From contig NZ_QWEL01000001.1 of the NCBI RefSeq assembly GCF_009935865.1, positions 310,001-374,000 of the forward strand: a DNA stretch of 64,000 nt, read 5' to 3'. Under the pieces are notes generated by a model, which was not told where the DNA came from, ran no database searches, and saw nothing but the letters and a program-made list of their open reading frames with translations. Below, in pieces: positions 36,053-45,656 of the stretch. Positions within the stretch are counted from its first letter, which is position 1, and each line of letters starts with the position of its first letter. This DNA comes from Odoribacter sp. Z80. Its GTDB lineage: Bacteria; Bacteroidota; Bacteroidia; Bacteroidales; Marinifilaceae. The translations under genes and the position numbers were made by a program.

Positions 36053-38500
36053 ATGAATATATCTTTAAATTGGCTGAAAGATTACATTCAGACAGACTTA
36101 AATGTTGAAGAAATCTGTGAAATACTGACCAGTATCGGACTGGAAGTCGGCGGTTATGAAAAATTCGAATCCATCCGGGGAGGATTAAAAGGACTGGTTG
36201 TCGGAGAAGTGAAAACCTGTGAACCTCATCCGGATTCCGACCATCTGCATATAACAACGGTAGATTTAGGAGACGGATGTCTCACTCCCATTGTCTGCGG
36301 AGCTCCGAATGTTGCAGCCGGACAAAAAGTGATCGTAGCCACCTTGGGCACGGTCCTGTATGATGGCGACAAGGAATTTGTAATTAAAAAATCAAAAATC
36401 CGGGGACAGGAATCAGAGGGCATGATCTGTGCGGAAGATGAAATCGGCATCGGACATGACCATGCCGGAATTATAGTCTTACCGGAAGATGTAAAAGTAG
36501 GTACTCCTGCTGCGGAGTATTACCACATCACCACAGACTATACCATCGAAATAGACATTACCCCCAACCGCGTGGATGGCGCCTCCCATTTAGGGGTTGC
36601 CCGGGACCTGGCAGCTTATCTGGGACAGAAACAGGACATTACCTATACCCTGCCCTCCGTAGACCATTTCAAAACCGACTGCAATACAGCCCGGATATCC
36701 ATAGAAGTTCAACGTCCGGAAGCTTGCCGCCGTTACGCAGGAATCTGCATCGAAGGAGTAAAAATACAAGAATCCCCCGAATGGTTGCAAACACGCCTGA
36801 AAGCCATCGGACTGCACCCCATCAACAACGTGGTGGACGTAACCAATTATATTCTTTTTGAATTGGGACAACCTTTACATTCTTTCGATAAAGACAAAAT
36901 CAAGGGCAACAAAGTCATTGTCCGTAGTTTTCCCACAGGAACAAAATTTACTACTCTGGACGGGACAGAACGGGAATTAAATGAAAACGACCTTATGGTC
37001 TGCAATACCGAAGAACCTATGTGTATAGCAGGAGTATTCGGAGGACTGGAAAGCGGTATCACCGATCAGACCACCAATGTCTTTCTGGAAAGTGCCTGTT
37101 TTGATCCGGTTTTTGTCCGGAAAACGGCACGGCGCCACGGACTCAACACGGACGCATCATTCCGTTTTGAAAGGGGTACCGACCCGAATATCGTTATTTA
37201 TGCATTAAAACGGGCAGCTTTACTGATAAAAGAATTAGGCGGAGGTAAGATTACTTCTGACATCATAGATATTTATCCGGAACCTGTCAAAGATTTTGAA
37301 GTAGAGGTAAAATATGCCCGCATCGACCGCCTGATTGGCAAAGCTATCGGACATGACCGAATCAAAAAAATCCTGCATTCGCTGGAAATAAAGATTGTGC
37401 GGGAAGATGAAGAAGGATTACTTCTGCTGGTCCCGCCCTACCGTGTGGATGTCCGGCGCGAAGCTGATGTGATTGAAGACATTCTTCGTATTTATGGATT
37501 CAACAACATCGAAGTTCCGGCAAAAGTCAATTCGACCTTGAGTTATTCCGAAAAACCAGACGATTTTCAGCTCAAAAATAAAATTGCCGATCTTTTGGTG
37601 GCCAATGGGTTTCACGAAATCATGAATAATTCATTAACGAAAGCTTCTTATTTCGAAAACCTGGGCACTTATCACCCCGAACAAACTGTTCTGCTGTTCA
37701 ATCCGCTTAGCTCAGATTTGTGTGCTATGCGTCAAAGCCTGCTATTCGGAGGATTGGAAACCATCGCATACAACATCAACCGGAAAAACAACAACCTGCG
37801 TCTTTTCGAATTCGGAAAGGCTTATACTTTCCACCGGAAAGAAGGGGACAACCACCTCAAACAATATAAGGAAGAAGATAAACTTGCTTTATTTATCACC
37901 GGAAACAAAATTCAGGCTTCCTGGAACAGTAAAGAAGAAAAAACCGACTTCTTCAATATGAAAAGCTACGCGGAAATGATTCTTATCCGTATGGGATTCA
38001 AGCCGGAATTCCTTAACATGGAAGAAACGGCTGAGGATATATACCGCGAAGGACTGACTTATTCTCAGAATGGAAAACACATCGTAACTCTGGGCATGTT
38101 AAGTCATTCAGTTTTAAAATCATTAGACATAGACCAGGAAGTCTATTATGCTGAATTTTCCTGGGAAAACATATTGAAGGCATTGAAAAACCACACCATC
38201 AGTTTTACTCCCATGCCGAAATTTCCGGCGGTAAAACGCGATTTGGCTTTGCTCCTAGATAAAAAAGTCAGTTTCAAAGAAGTGCGGGACATTGCCATGC
38301 GAACTGAAAAAAGTTTATTGAAATCAGTCAGTTTATTTGATGTTTATGAAGGTGAAAAATTAGGTACGGATAAAAAATCCTACGCTGTAAGTTTCACTAT
38401 TCAGGATGAAGAAAAAACCCTCACCGACAAACAGATTGATAAAATCATGAATAAGCTGATGGGGGCTTATCAGCACTTATTGGGAGCAGAAATCCGATAA
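36053..38500 (+). CDS. pheT: Phenylalanine-tRNA ligase beta subunit
   Basis: 815 residues, the full-length bacterial PheT. An EMAP/tRNA-binding domain lies at about 40-150 (VGEVKTCEPHPDSDHLHITTVDLG), the B3/B4 editing region at about 215-385 (INNVVDVTNYILFELGQPLHSFD), the B5 domain near 410-480, the catalytic-like domain near 490-700, and a ferredoxin-fold anticodon-binding domain at the end (PMPKFPAVKRDLALLLDK). pheS is not adjacent. A clear terminator follows. Confidence 0.97.
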   Translation: MNISLNWLKDYIQTDLNVEEICEILTSIGLEVGGYEKFESIRGGLKGLVVGEVKTCEPHPDSDHLHITTVDLGDGCLTPIVCGAPNVAAGQKVIVATLGTVLYDGDKEFVIKKSKIRGQESEGMICAEDEIGIGHDHAGIIVLPEDVKVGTPAAEYYHITTDYTIEIDITPNRVDGASHLGVARDLAAYLGQKQDITYTLPSVDHFKTDCNTARISIEVQRPEACRRYAGICIEGVKIQESPEWLQTRLKAIGLHPINNVVDVTNYILFELGQPLHSFDKDKIKGNKVIVRSFPTGTKFTTLDGTERELNENDLMVCNTEEPMCIAGVFGGLESGITDQTTNVFLESACFDPVFVRKTARRHGLNTDASFRFERGTDPNIVIYALKRAALLIKELGGGKITSDIIDIYPEPVKDFEVEVKYARIDRLIGKAIGHDRIKKILHSLEIKIVREDEEGLLLLVPPYRVDVRREADVIEDILRIYGFNNIEVPAKVNSTLSYSEKPDDFQLKNKIADLLVANGFHEIMNNSLTKASYFENLGTYHPEQTVLLFNPLSSDLCAMRQSLLFGGLETIAYNINRKNNNLRLFEFGKAYTFHRKEGDNHLKQYKEEDKLALFITGNKIQASWNSKEEKTDFFNMKSYAEMILIRMGFKPEFLNMEETAEDIYREGLTYSQNGKHIVTLGMLSHSVLKSLDIDQEVYYAEFSWENILKALKNHTISFTPMPKFPAVKRDLALLLDKKVSFKEVRDIAMRTEKSLLKSVSLFDVYEGEKLGTDKKSYAVSFTIQDEEKTLTDKQIDKIMNKLMGAYQHLLGAEIR

Positions 38501-38516
38501 TCTGCCATACCTTGGG

Positions 38517-38559
38517 GAAGTTGTCTGAAAACTCCACAGGATTCAGGCAACTTCTTTTT
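38517..38559 (+). terminator. Terminator after pheT
   Basis: GAAGTTGTCTGAA pairs with TTCAGGCAACTTC (one G-T pair) and is followed by TTTTTATTT. Confidence 0.85.
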
Positions 38560-38640
38560 ATTTCCGGCATAAATTGTTTCGGAACGCTCCAGCCGGAATC
38601 GTTATTGTAGCTAAATTTACATCTTTTAAAATCATTCAAC

Positions 38641-40587
38641 ATGAAACATCTATTTACCGGAATCTTCTTTTTTCTGGCTTTTCATTTTTCCCTGTACGCC
38701 CAACAGGAAGAAAGTCTGAGAAAAAAAGCTTTAAAAGCAGAGCCTTATGGCACTTATTCAGAAGTAGTTCTTCTCGACAGCACCAGTGTAAACGTGGCAC
38801 CTACCGGTTCCGGTAAATTTTCCATTTACAAAGCAATCCTGGTCCAATCCGTCCCGGGTGCACTGAATAACCGTGTAATTTGTTTCGATTATGACCCGCT
38901 GACTGCCTTTGCTCAATTTAAATATGCCAATATCCACAAAGCAGACGGTACAATCCACCCCATAGACATTCAAAAGGCACAGGATTACACGGCACCGGCA
39001 CGGGCCATATATTGGGGAGCCCGGCAAATTATGCTTGAAATCGGTAAATTGGAACCGGGCGATATTATAGAATATGAAATCGACAAAAAAGGCTTCACTT
39101 ATGCTTTATTGACCGGCAATAATGAAGAAGAACGTTTCATCCCTCCCATGCGTGGCCAGTTTTATGATATTGTACCTTTCTGGTGTAGTACCCCCACCCT
39201 CCGCAAAATTTATCAGGTATCTATCCCCCGGGACAAAGACATGCAATATCAATTCTATCAAGGTGAATGTTCCTCCTCTGTCCGCTACGATGACACCCGG
39301 AAAGTATTTACTTTTGCCAAAGATAACCTGACTCCTTTTCCAAGGGAATCGAACATGGTGGATTTCTATGATGCAGCCCCAAAATTGATGATGTCTTCTA
39401 CTCCACGTTGGGAAGAAAAATCCCTCTGGTTCCACAAAACCAACGAAGACTATGGAAGTTTCGCCCCCTATCCTGCAGCCCAGAAAAAAGTAAACGAACT
39501 GATTCGGGGCAAAAAAAGCGAAATGGAAAAAATTGCCGCTTTAACCCACTGGGTAGCCGATAATATCCGCTATGCCGGCATCACTATGGGGAAAGGCGAA
39601 GGGTTTACCCTCCATCATACCCAGATGAACTATACCGACCGTTGCGGAGTATGCAAAGACATTGCCGGTACCCTGATTTCTTTCTTGAGAATGGCCGGCT
39701 TTGAAGCCTACCCGGCAATGACAATGGCCGGCAGTCGTGTGGAAAGTATACCGGCAGACCACTTCAATCACTGTGTAGCTGTCGTCAAGTTGAGCAACGG
39801 AACTTATATGCCTTTGGACCCCACCTGGGTACCCTTTTGCCGGGAATTGTGGAGCAGCGCAGAACAACAACAGAATTACCTGCCGGGAGTCCCGGAAGGC
39901 TCGGACCTCTGTATAACTCCGGTTTCAGCTCCTGAAAATCACTATTTCCGTATCAAAGCCAACGGAAAATTAAACAAACAAGGAACATTAACGGGACAAT
40001 TCATCGTGACAGCAGAAGGCCAGTCTGATTCCAGAATCCGCCGCATCTTCACCTTAGGATGGCAATCGGAATGGAAAAACAGTATGGAGAAAGAACTTCT
40101 GGCCATATCGCCCAAAGCCCGCTTATTGAGCGTGGACTGGGGAAAGGATCCCAAGGATTATCAGGCCGGGCCTATCCGGATTGTCTTCCGCTATGAAATT
40201 CCGGATTATACCATTACCGGTAACCGGGAAATGCTTTTTAAACCCTTATCCATGAACAACCTTTATAATCAGGTCCGGAGCTATTTATACATCAATACTT
40301 CTCTCCCAGAACGCCGGTATGGTTTTAAAGATGCCTGTTCGCGACTGGTAGAACTGGAAGAAACCATTGAAATCCCCAAAGGCTATCGGTTAGTGAACAG
40401 CACACAAACCCGAAAACAAAGCCCTGCCGCCGATTTTGAAGGTTACATCCGCCAGCAAGGGAACAAAATAGCCATCCATCAAAAACTGACCCTGAAGAAA
40501 AGAGTGTATGAGACCACCGATTGGACAGGTTTCCGGGAAGCAGTAGAAGCACACAAGGCTTTTGGCAACTATCTCATTATAAAATAA
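38641..40587 (+). CDS. DUF3857 / transglutaminase-domain exported protein (active-site residues present)
   Basis: 648 residues. Signal peptide MKHLFTGIFFFLAFHFSLYAQ. Residues about 50-220 are a DUF3857 domain; a transglutaminase-like core follows near 300-400 with Cys in RCGVCKDIAGTLISFLRMAG (about 338), His in HFNHCVAVVK (about 377) and Asp in PLDPTWVP (about 393), so the Cys-His-Asp triad is intact. The C-terminal part is beta-rich. Periplasmic or surface location; substrate unknown. It is followed after 22 bases by a paralogue that lacks the triad. Confidence 0.82.
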   Translation: MKHLFTGIFFFLAFHFSLYAQQEESLRKKALKAEPYGTYSEVVLLDSTSVNVAPTGSGKFSIYKAILVQSVPGALNNRVICFDYDPLTAFAQFKYANIHKADGTIHPIDIQKAQDYTAPARAIYWGARQIMLEIGKLEPGDIIEYEIDKKGFTYALLTGNNEEERFIPPMRGQFYDIVPFWCSTPTLRKIYQVSIPRDKDMQYQFYQGECSSSVRYDDTRKVFTFAKDNLTPFPRESNMVDFYDAAPKLMMSSTPRWEEKSLWFHKTNEDYGSFAPYPAAQKKVNELIRGKKSEMEKIAALTHWVADNIRYAGITMGKGEGFTLHHTQMNYTDRCGVCKDIAGTLISFLRMAGFEAYPAMTMAGSRVESIPADHFNHCVAVVKLSNGTYMPLDPTWVPFCRELWSSAEQQQNYLPGVPEGSDLCITPVSAPENHYFRIKANGKLNKQGTLTGQFIVTAEGQSDSRIRRIFTLGWQSEWKNSMEKELLAISPKARLLSVDWGKDPKDYQAGPIRIVFRYEIPDYTITGNREMLFKPLSMNNLYNQVRSYLYINTSLPERRYGFKDACSRLVELEETIEIPKGYRLVNSTQTRKQSPAADFEGYIRQQGNKIAIHQKLTLKKRVYETTDWTGFREAVEAHKAFGNYLIIK

Positions 40588-40609
40588 GTCAGATTAAAAA
40601 AACAAAAAC

Positions 40610-42355
40610 ATGAAATATACCATATCATTTCTTATAGTTATCTGCTTGTTTCTGACCGGACAAAGTTTTGCAGATCCGGCAGAAGCAGAATTCCGGAATT
40701 TAAAAGAGACCTGGATTCTACGGGAAAACGGAAGTCAGGAATACCGTTGCTACAAAGAGTTGACCCTCTTTACCCATACCGCTATGAATTCCACTTACGG
40801 CGAGACTTTTATCACTTATAATCCGGAGTTCCAGAAATTAAAAATACATGCATCCTACACCAAGCAGAAAGACGGAACCATTGTTCAAACTCCTGCAAAT
40901 GCTTTTATAGAAGTCCTCCCCCGGCAAGCTGAAAAAGCTCCGGCCTATAATCACCTGAAAGAAATGGTAATCGTACACACCGGTCTGGAATTAGGAGCTA
41001 CCATCTACCTGGACTACTCTATCCTTTCCGAACCCGGATATTTACCAGAAATCAATATTTGCCGGGAATTACAACAAACTTCCCCGATAAAAGAATATAC
41101 GTTCTCCCTTCAGGCTCCTGTAAGTAAGACCATACACTACGCAACTTTAGCCTTCACCCAAAGACCGGTTGAAGTCATTAAAGAACATCAAAGGGAATGC
41201 ATCTGGAAATTCGTTAACCTGCCGGCCCGCCCTCAGGCTCCGGAAGTGAACATACAGAACGGAGACCTGCCGGCTATGGTCGTTTCGACCTATCCGTCCA
41301 TCCAGGAAGCCCTCCAAAGTCTGTATCAACAATTCGATACCGATCCTTCTGCTGAAATAACGCAACTGGCAAAAAAACTAACAAAGGAGTGTACTTCCGA
41401 CACTGAAAAATTGGAAACCATTTTGTCATATATCCGCAATCAAATTGCCTTCTGTCCGCTTCCTCTCGAGGAAACCGGTTATCGCTTCCGGGCAGCGTCA
41501 GCTGTCCTTGAAACAGCCTACGGCACGGAGGCAGAAAAAATAAACCTGCTGAACATTTTGCTGAAAGCCTGCAACCTGCATGCCACTCCGTTTGCTGCTT
41601 ACGGATTGAACATAGCTCCGGATGCCTGCGGTCTGAAAACCATGAAACAACTCGTTGTGCGGGCAGAAGCGGAAGGAAAAAGTTACTGGTTAAACATCCA
41701 CAATACCTCAGATGCCTCTCAGGACGCTTTATTCCTGTCAGGATTAGCTGACGGAGAAAAAATCACTCCTCAATCCCGGGAGAAATGCATACGATATACT
41801 GCCACCCTTAACCTCTCTGCGGAACAACAGGTAACTGCCAGCATAGAGGCCGGGTTCAGTCCCACTTACATTCCTTACTTTAAAGTCAATCCGTCTGCTT
41901 TCATCTCATCCCTACAGGACCCGGAAGTAAATACCTCCTCCACGGAAACAGTTATCAAAGGCAACAGCAACTGGCAACCAAAGGAACAAAACGGTTATCT
42001 GATTCTCTCATTACCGGAAACAAATCAGGGAATCAATCATTCGGGCTATGCACGATATAACAGTAAACGCCGGAACAGACTTCACGTGCCTGCCCCCCTG
42101 GAAGAAACATATCAGTATACTATTGAACTCCCGTCCGAGATTCAGGTATGCACTCCGGCTGTAAACAAGAAAATTGAAAATAAAATCGGAGAGCTATTCA
42201 TAACAATAACACCGAACGGCTCTACCGTAAAAATTTACCGGAAACTGAAACTAAAAAAAGCGATGATTACCCCCGAAGAATATCCCGACTTCCGGCAACT
42301 TATAGTGGAATGGAATGCTCCCAACGAACGTCAGCTCCTCCTGAACCGGAAATAA
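40610..42355 (+). CDS. DUF3857-family exported protein with degenerate transglutaminase domain
   Basis: 581 residues. Signal peptide ends near SFADPAEAEF. The DUF3857 part (about 25-200) resembles the upstream gene (NSTYGETFITYNPEFQKLKIHASYTKQKDGTIVQTP). In the transglutaminase-like part (about 255-370) the expected Cys position reads YGTEAEKINLLNILLKAC (Thr in place of the nucleophile), and the His and Asp motifs are not recognisable, so it is probably inactive. It may be a binding partner of the preceding protein. A terminator follows directly. Confidence 0.75.
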   Translation: MKYTISFLIVICLFLTGQSFADPAEAEFRNLKETWILRENGSQEYRCYKELTLFTHTAMNSTYGETFITYNPEFQKLKIHASYTKQKDGTIVQTPANAFIEVLPRQAEKAPAYNHLKEMVIVHTGLELGATIYLDYSILSEPGYLPEINICRELQQTSPIKEYTFSLQAPVSKTIHYATLAFTQRPVEVIKEHQRECIWKFVNLPARPQAPEVNIQNGDLPAMVVSTYPSIQEALQSLYQQFDTDPSAEITQLAKKLTKECTSDTEKLETILSYIRNQIAFCPLPLEETGYRFRAASAVLETAYGTEAEKINLLNILLKACNLHATPFAAYGLNIAPDACGLKTMKQLVVRAEAEGKSYWLNIHNTSDASQDALFLSGLADGEKITPQSREKCIRYTATLNLSAEQQVTASIEAGFSPTYIPYFKVNPSAFISSLQDPEVNTSSTETVIKGNSNWQPKEQNGYLILSLPETNQGINHSGYARYNSKRRNRLHVPAPLEETYQYTIELPSEIQVCTPAVNKKIENKIGELFITITPNGSTVKIYRKLKLKKAMITPEEYPDFRQLIVEWNAPNERQLLLNRK

Positions 42356-42365
42356 AAATCTCATG

Positions 42366-42405
42366 ACCATTTGTCCCGGCTGTTATTCCGGGACAATGGT
42401 TATTC
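42366..42405 (+). terminator. Terminator after the DUF3857 pair
   Basis: ACCATTTGTCCCGG pairs with CCGGGACAATGGT (one bulged T) around an 8-base loop, followed by TATTCTT, a weak T-run. Confidence 0.6.
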
Positions 42406-42475
42406 TTACGCTTCATCCATCCCGAACCTACAACTTTCGATTCCGTATAAATCATCGTTTCAAACTCACCATCAT

Positions 42476-43267
42476 ATGGAGCTTTCACCGACACATAAAA
42501 TAGGTCTGGTACTCAGTGGAGGAGGTGCCAGAGGATTTGCCCATCTTGGAGTGATTCAGGCTTTACACGAAAATGGTATCTACCCGGATATTATCTCAGG
42601 CACCAGTGCAGGTGCAATCATTGGGGCTATGATAGCTTCGGGTCATACACCGGAAGAATGCCTCCATTTCTTTTTGGGCAAGAAAATACTTCATTTTGCC
42701 CGGCTGACCATGTCTAAGAAAGGCATTATGATTCTCAACGGAATGGAAGAAAAACTGAGAGAATTCTTGCAAGTAAAAACCTTTGAAGATTTAAAGATCC
42801 CCCTTGTGATTACAGCCAGCGATTTTATGAATGCCACTCCGGTTCATTTTGAGCATGGAGAATTACTCCCCTGCGTTATTGCCTCTTCTTCCATTCCGGT
42901 TGTATTCACCCCCAGGATGATTGACCATGTCGAATATGTTGACGGCGGGGTTTTTATGAACCTGCCGGTAAGGCCTATCCGCAAAAGATGCGAAAAGATT
43001 ATTGCGGTGGAAATCAACTCCATTGACACTTCCGAGAAAATCACCAACATGATAGGTATGGCTATCCGGTCCTTCCATTTGGGTTTAGACCGGAATACCG
43101 ATATTGACAGAAATATGTGCGACATTTTCATTGCCCCTCAAAATATGACCAAATACAGCATATTCGACCTTGAGCATGTGCAGGAAATTTACAATGAAGG
43201 CTATCAGACAGCCCAACGCATTCTTCACAGTTCCGTATTGAAAAATTCAATTCCGGTTTCAGCCTGA
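42476..43267 (+). CDS. Patatin-like phospholipase
   Basis: 263 residues from ATG 42476 (MELSPTHKIGLVLSGGG); the open frame begins at 42371 inside the terminator hairpin, so the shorter start is better. The oxyanion loop GGGARG, the nucleophile elbow GTSAGA (Ser near 45) and the DGG motif (YVDGGVFMNLP) give the Ser-Asp dyad of the RssA/NTE-like family. It would hydrolyse acyl esters of phospholipids at the inner membrane side. It overlaps the convergent MATE gene by 9 bases. Confidence 0.9.
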   Translation: MELSPTHKIGLVLSGGGARGFAHLGVIQALHENGIYPDIISGTSAGAIIGAMIASGHTPEECLHFFLGKKILHFARLTMSKKGIMILNGMEEKLREFLQVKTFEDLKIPLVITASDFMNATPVHFEHGELLPCVIASSSIPVVFTPRMIDHVEYVDGGVFMNLPVRPIRKRCEKIIAVEINSIDTSEKITNMIGMAIRSFHLGLDRNTDIDRNMCDIFIAPQNMTKYSIFDLEHVQEIYNEGYQTAQRILHSSVLKNSIPVSA

Positions 43268-44641
43268 ACAATCAGCCGCTGTCTTATCACTTCCCGGGCA
43301 ATATGCCATCTTCTTCAACCTGTGATAGACCCATACGAAAGCGGGGATTAAAAACACATCTGCAGCCATCCAGGCCGTTGGGTCTCCATAGCATACTGCA
43401 ATGTAACCGAATGCCGGCACAGCATAAAGACTTATCAAAGCCCGGGCTATCATTTCTGATACCCCCGATAACATAGCCAGGTTCGTATAGCCCGCCCCCT
43501 GGATGGTATAACGTAAAATACAAAGCAATCCCAATGCAGGAAAGAAATAAGAAGATACCTGCAAAAACAATTCGGTATTCCGGATAATCTCCGTCTCTGA
43601 AGAATCTACAAAAAGCAAGGCAAGCCAGGTTGCCCCGAACCTTAAAAGAATAAAAGTAGCCATAGCATAAACCATCATCATTCCACTACTGGACTTAATA
43701 CCTTTCCAGATACGTCCGGGCTTCCCCGCTCCGTAATTCTGACCGCAGTAAGTAGCCATGGCTATCCCCAGACTTTCAAAAGGACAAATGAAGAACATCT
43801 TTATGCGTACACCAGAAGTAAACGCCGCAACACAAGCCGTACCGAGAGCATTATTGGCACTTTGCAACATGATACTGCCAATGGCCGTAATTGAAAACTG
43901 CAATCCCATAGGAACCCCGATATTCATTAAATGGCGGGCCAGTTTCACCTGGAACTGACTTTCTTCCGGAGAGCTTCTCAGAATCCGGAAATGCCGGTAC
44001 ATATATACGTAGCATAAAAAGGCTGATACTCCCTGAGCTATCAAAGTGGCAACCGCCGCTCCGGCAACACCCCATCCCAATACCAAAATACAAAACAAAT
44101 CCAACAGGACATTCAGCACCGTCGAAAACAATAAAAACCAGAATGGAGTCTTACTGTCCCCTAAGGCACGGATGATGCTGGACAATAAATTGTAAAGGAA
44201 AGTACAGGGAACTCCTAAAAAAGTAATCAATAAATACAAATAAGCTCCTTCAAATATACTTTCCGGAGTCTGCATGATACGCAGTATATCTGAACAATAT
44301 ACAGCAGTAACGATAGCTATCGCCACCGAAAAAATCCATGAAAGTTTCAGGCTGACAGCGACATAACGCCGCATCATGCTGTAATCCCTGGCCCCAAACT
44401 TCTGGGCCACCGGAATTCCGAAACCGCAACTGCAACCGTTGCAAAAACCTAAAATCAGAAAAATAACGGAACTACTGGCTCCGACAGAAGCCAAGGCGTT
44501 TATTCCCAGATATTTCCCGACAATAGCCGCATCCACCAACGAATAGGTCTGCTGAAGTAAATTTCCCAGCAGAAGAGGCATAGTGAAATGAAATATCAGA
44601 GGCAATGCCGGCCCCGCAGTCATCTCTCTCGAAGTAGCCAT
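43259..44641 (-). CDS. MATE-family efflux transporter
   Basis: 460 residues with about 12 membrane spans and the MATE pattern: PLLLGNLLQQTYSLVDAAIVGKYLG at the start, NGCSCGFGIPVAQKFGARD near 70, and an internal repeat with FTSGVRIKMFFICPFESLGIAMATYCGQNYGAG near 265. It exports drugs or metabolites against Na+ or H+. It is the last gene of a nine-gene minus-strand series starting at argS; the gap to the ECF-type gene is 22 bases. Confidence 0.92.
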   Translation of the reverse strand: MATSREMTAGPALPLIFHFTMPLLLGNLLQQTYSLVDAAIVGKYLGINALASVGASSSVIFLILGFCNGCSCGFGIPVAQKFGARDYSMMRRYVAVSLKLSWIFSVAIAIVTAVYCSDILRIMQTPESIFEGAYLYLLITFLGVPCTFLYNLLSSIIRALGDSKTPFWFLLFSTVLNVLLDLFCILVLGWGVAGAAVATLIAQGVSAFLCYVYMYRHFRILRSSPEESQFQVKLARHLMNIGVPMGLQFSITAIGSIMLQSANNALGTACVAAFTSGVRIKMFFICPFESLGIAMATYCGQNYGAGKPGRIWKGIKSSSGMMMVYAMATFILLRFGATWLALLFVDSSETEIIRNTELFLQVSSYFFPALGLLCILRYTIQGAGYTNLAMLSGVSEMIARALISLYAVPAFGYIAVCYGDPTAWMAADVFLIPAFVWVYHRLKKMAYCPGSDKTAADCSG

Positions 44642-44663
44642 AATCCGGGCAAGAAAAACGTTT

Positions 44664-45173
44664 TTATCTACACATCAAAAAACGAAGCATTACCCAGCCC
44701 CCGAAAATCTGGAATAAGATACCCGGTAAACCAACCCTAAAATCCTGCACAGCAAGATGGAAATCACCGGTCATAGCCCATTCGCCGAGTGTTCCGGCCA
44801 CCTGATACCCCAATACAACAACAGTCAGCAACAACAACGAAAATTGTTTGAAACGGGAAGCCGTCCATCCGGCAAAAACAGCCAGCAACACGGATTTCAG
44901 CAAGATAACCGGCAATACAGCCGGTAATGGCATTCCAAATAAAAAAGAATTTGCCAGGGGAGAAACTACCGCCGTGAGCAATCCAACCCGCCAACCATAT
45001 TTATAAGCACCAATCAGAGTGAAAAAATAAATCGGCAGCCAACGCACACCTCCTTGTGGAATAAGATGGCATATCTGGGGTAAAAGGAGATTACCTGCCA
45101 CAAACAAGAAAGCAACCAGATAGGTTTTGGCCTGGTGATAATCCCACGAATAAAGTCTTACTGTTGTTTGCAT
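44664..45173 (-). CDS. ECF transporter S component-like membrane protein
   Basis: 169 residues with five to six hydrophobic spans. FVAGNLLLPQICHLIPQGGVRWLPIYFFTLIGAYKYGWRVGLLTAVVSPLANSFLFGMP resembles the vitamin-binding S subunits of energy-coupling-factor importers. The A/A'/T module is not here and would be shared from elsewhere. The substrate is unknown; the neighbouring DUF1893 and Fe-S reductase genes hint at a cofactor or precursor. Confidence 0.7.
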   Translation of the reverse strand: MQTTVRLYSWDYHQAKTYLVAFLFVAGNLLLPQICHLIPQGGVRWLPIYFFTLIGAYKYGWRVGLLTAVVSPLANSFLFGMPLPAVLPVILLKSVLLAVFAGWTASRFKQFSLLLLTVVVLGYQVAGTLGEWAMTGDFHLAVQDFRVGLPGILFQIFGGWVMLRFLMCR

Positions 45174-45212
45174 ATACGTTATTTTTAATTCATTTTACTT
45201 CGGAACCATCAT

Positions 45213-45656
45213 TCATGGCACATTTTTAATAAACTCTTCTATTTGTTCCAGGCATTCTTCGGGTGTCTGCAATTCAGCACACCGGGTTTCCAAAGGACAC
45301 CAGTCCGTTTGCGTACGATTAATGATATGGGGAACACAACGAAGATAGGTCACTTTTATTTCCGTTCGTTCTAAAAGTTCACAGGCCAAACGGCTGATTA
45401 CCGGAGTACATAATTCTTTTACTCCCCCTATAATCATCAATGCCGCCGCCGCTTTACCAACCACTTTATCCGCTACGGAAGCCCCTTTCAGAAATCCCGG
45501 TTCCCCCACCAGCAATTGATAAAGCCCCACCACTCCCCGGTCCTGCATCATCCGGATTTCTCCACCCTGCCGGACCACACACGTACATTGCCCAGTCTGC
45601 AGACATTCCATCAGGTTGTTCTGTTCCGGACTTCCTAAGATTTTACCTTCCACCAT
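45213..45656 (-). CDS. DUF1893 domain protein
   Basis: 147 residues. The sequence GQCTCVVRQGGEIRMMQDRGVVGLYQLLVGEP followed by GASVADKVVGKAAAALMIIGGVKELCTPVIS matches DUF1893, whose fold resembles cytidine deaminases but without a known activity. Several Cys (in CTCV, RCVP, WCPLETRCAE) might bind metal. The ATG overlaps the last base of the reductase gene, so translation is coupled. A later start at MECLQTGQ is possible. Confidence 0.8.
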   Translation of the reverse strand: MVEGKILGSPEQNNLMECLQTGQCTCVVRQGGEIRMMQDRGVVGLYQLLVGEPGFLKGASVADKVVGKAAAALMIIGGVKELCTPVISRLACELLERTEIKVTYLRCVPHIINRTQTDWCPLETRCAELQTPEECLEQIEEFIKNVP

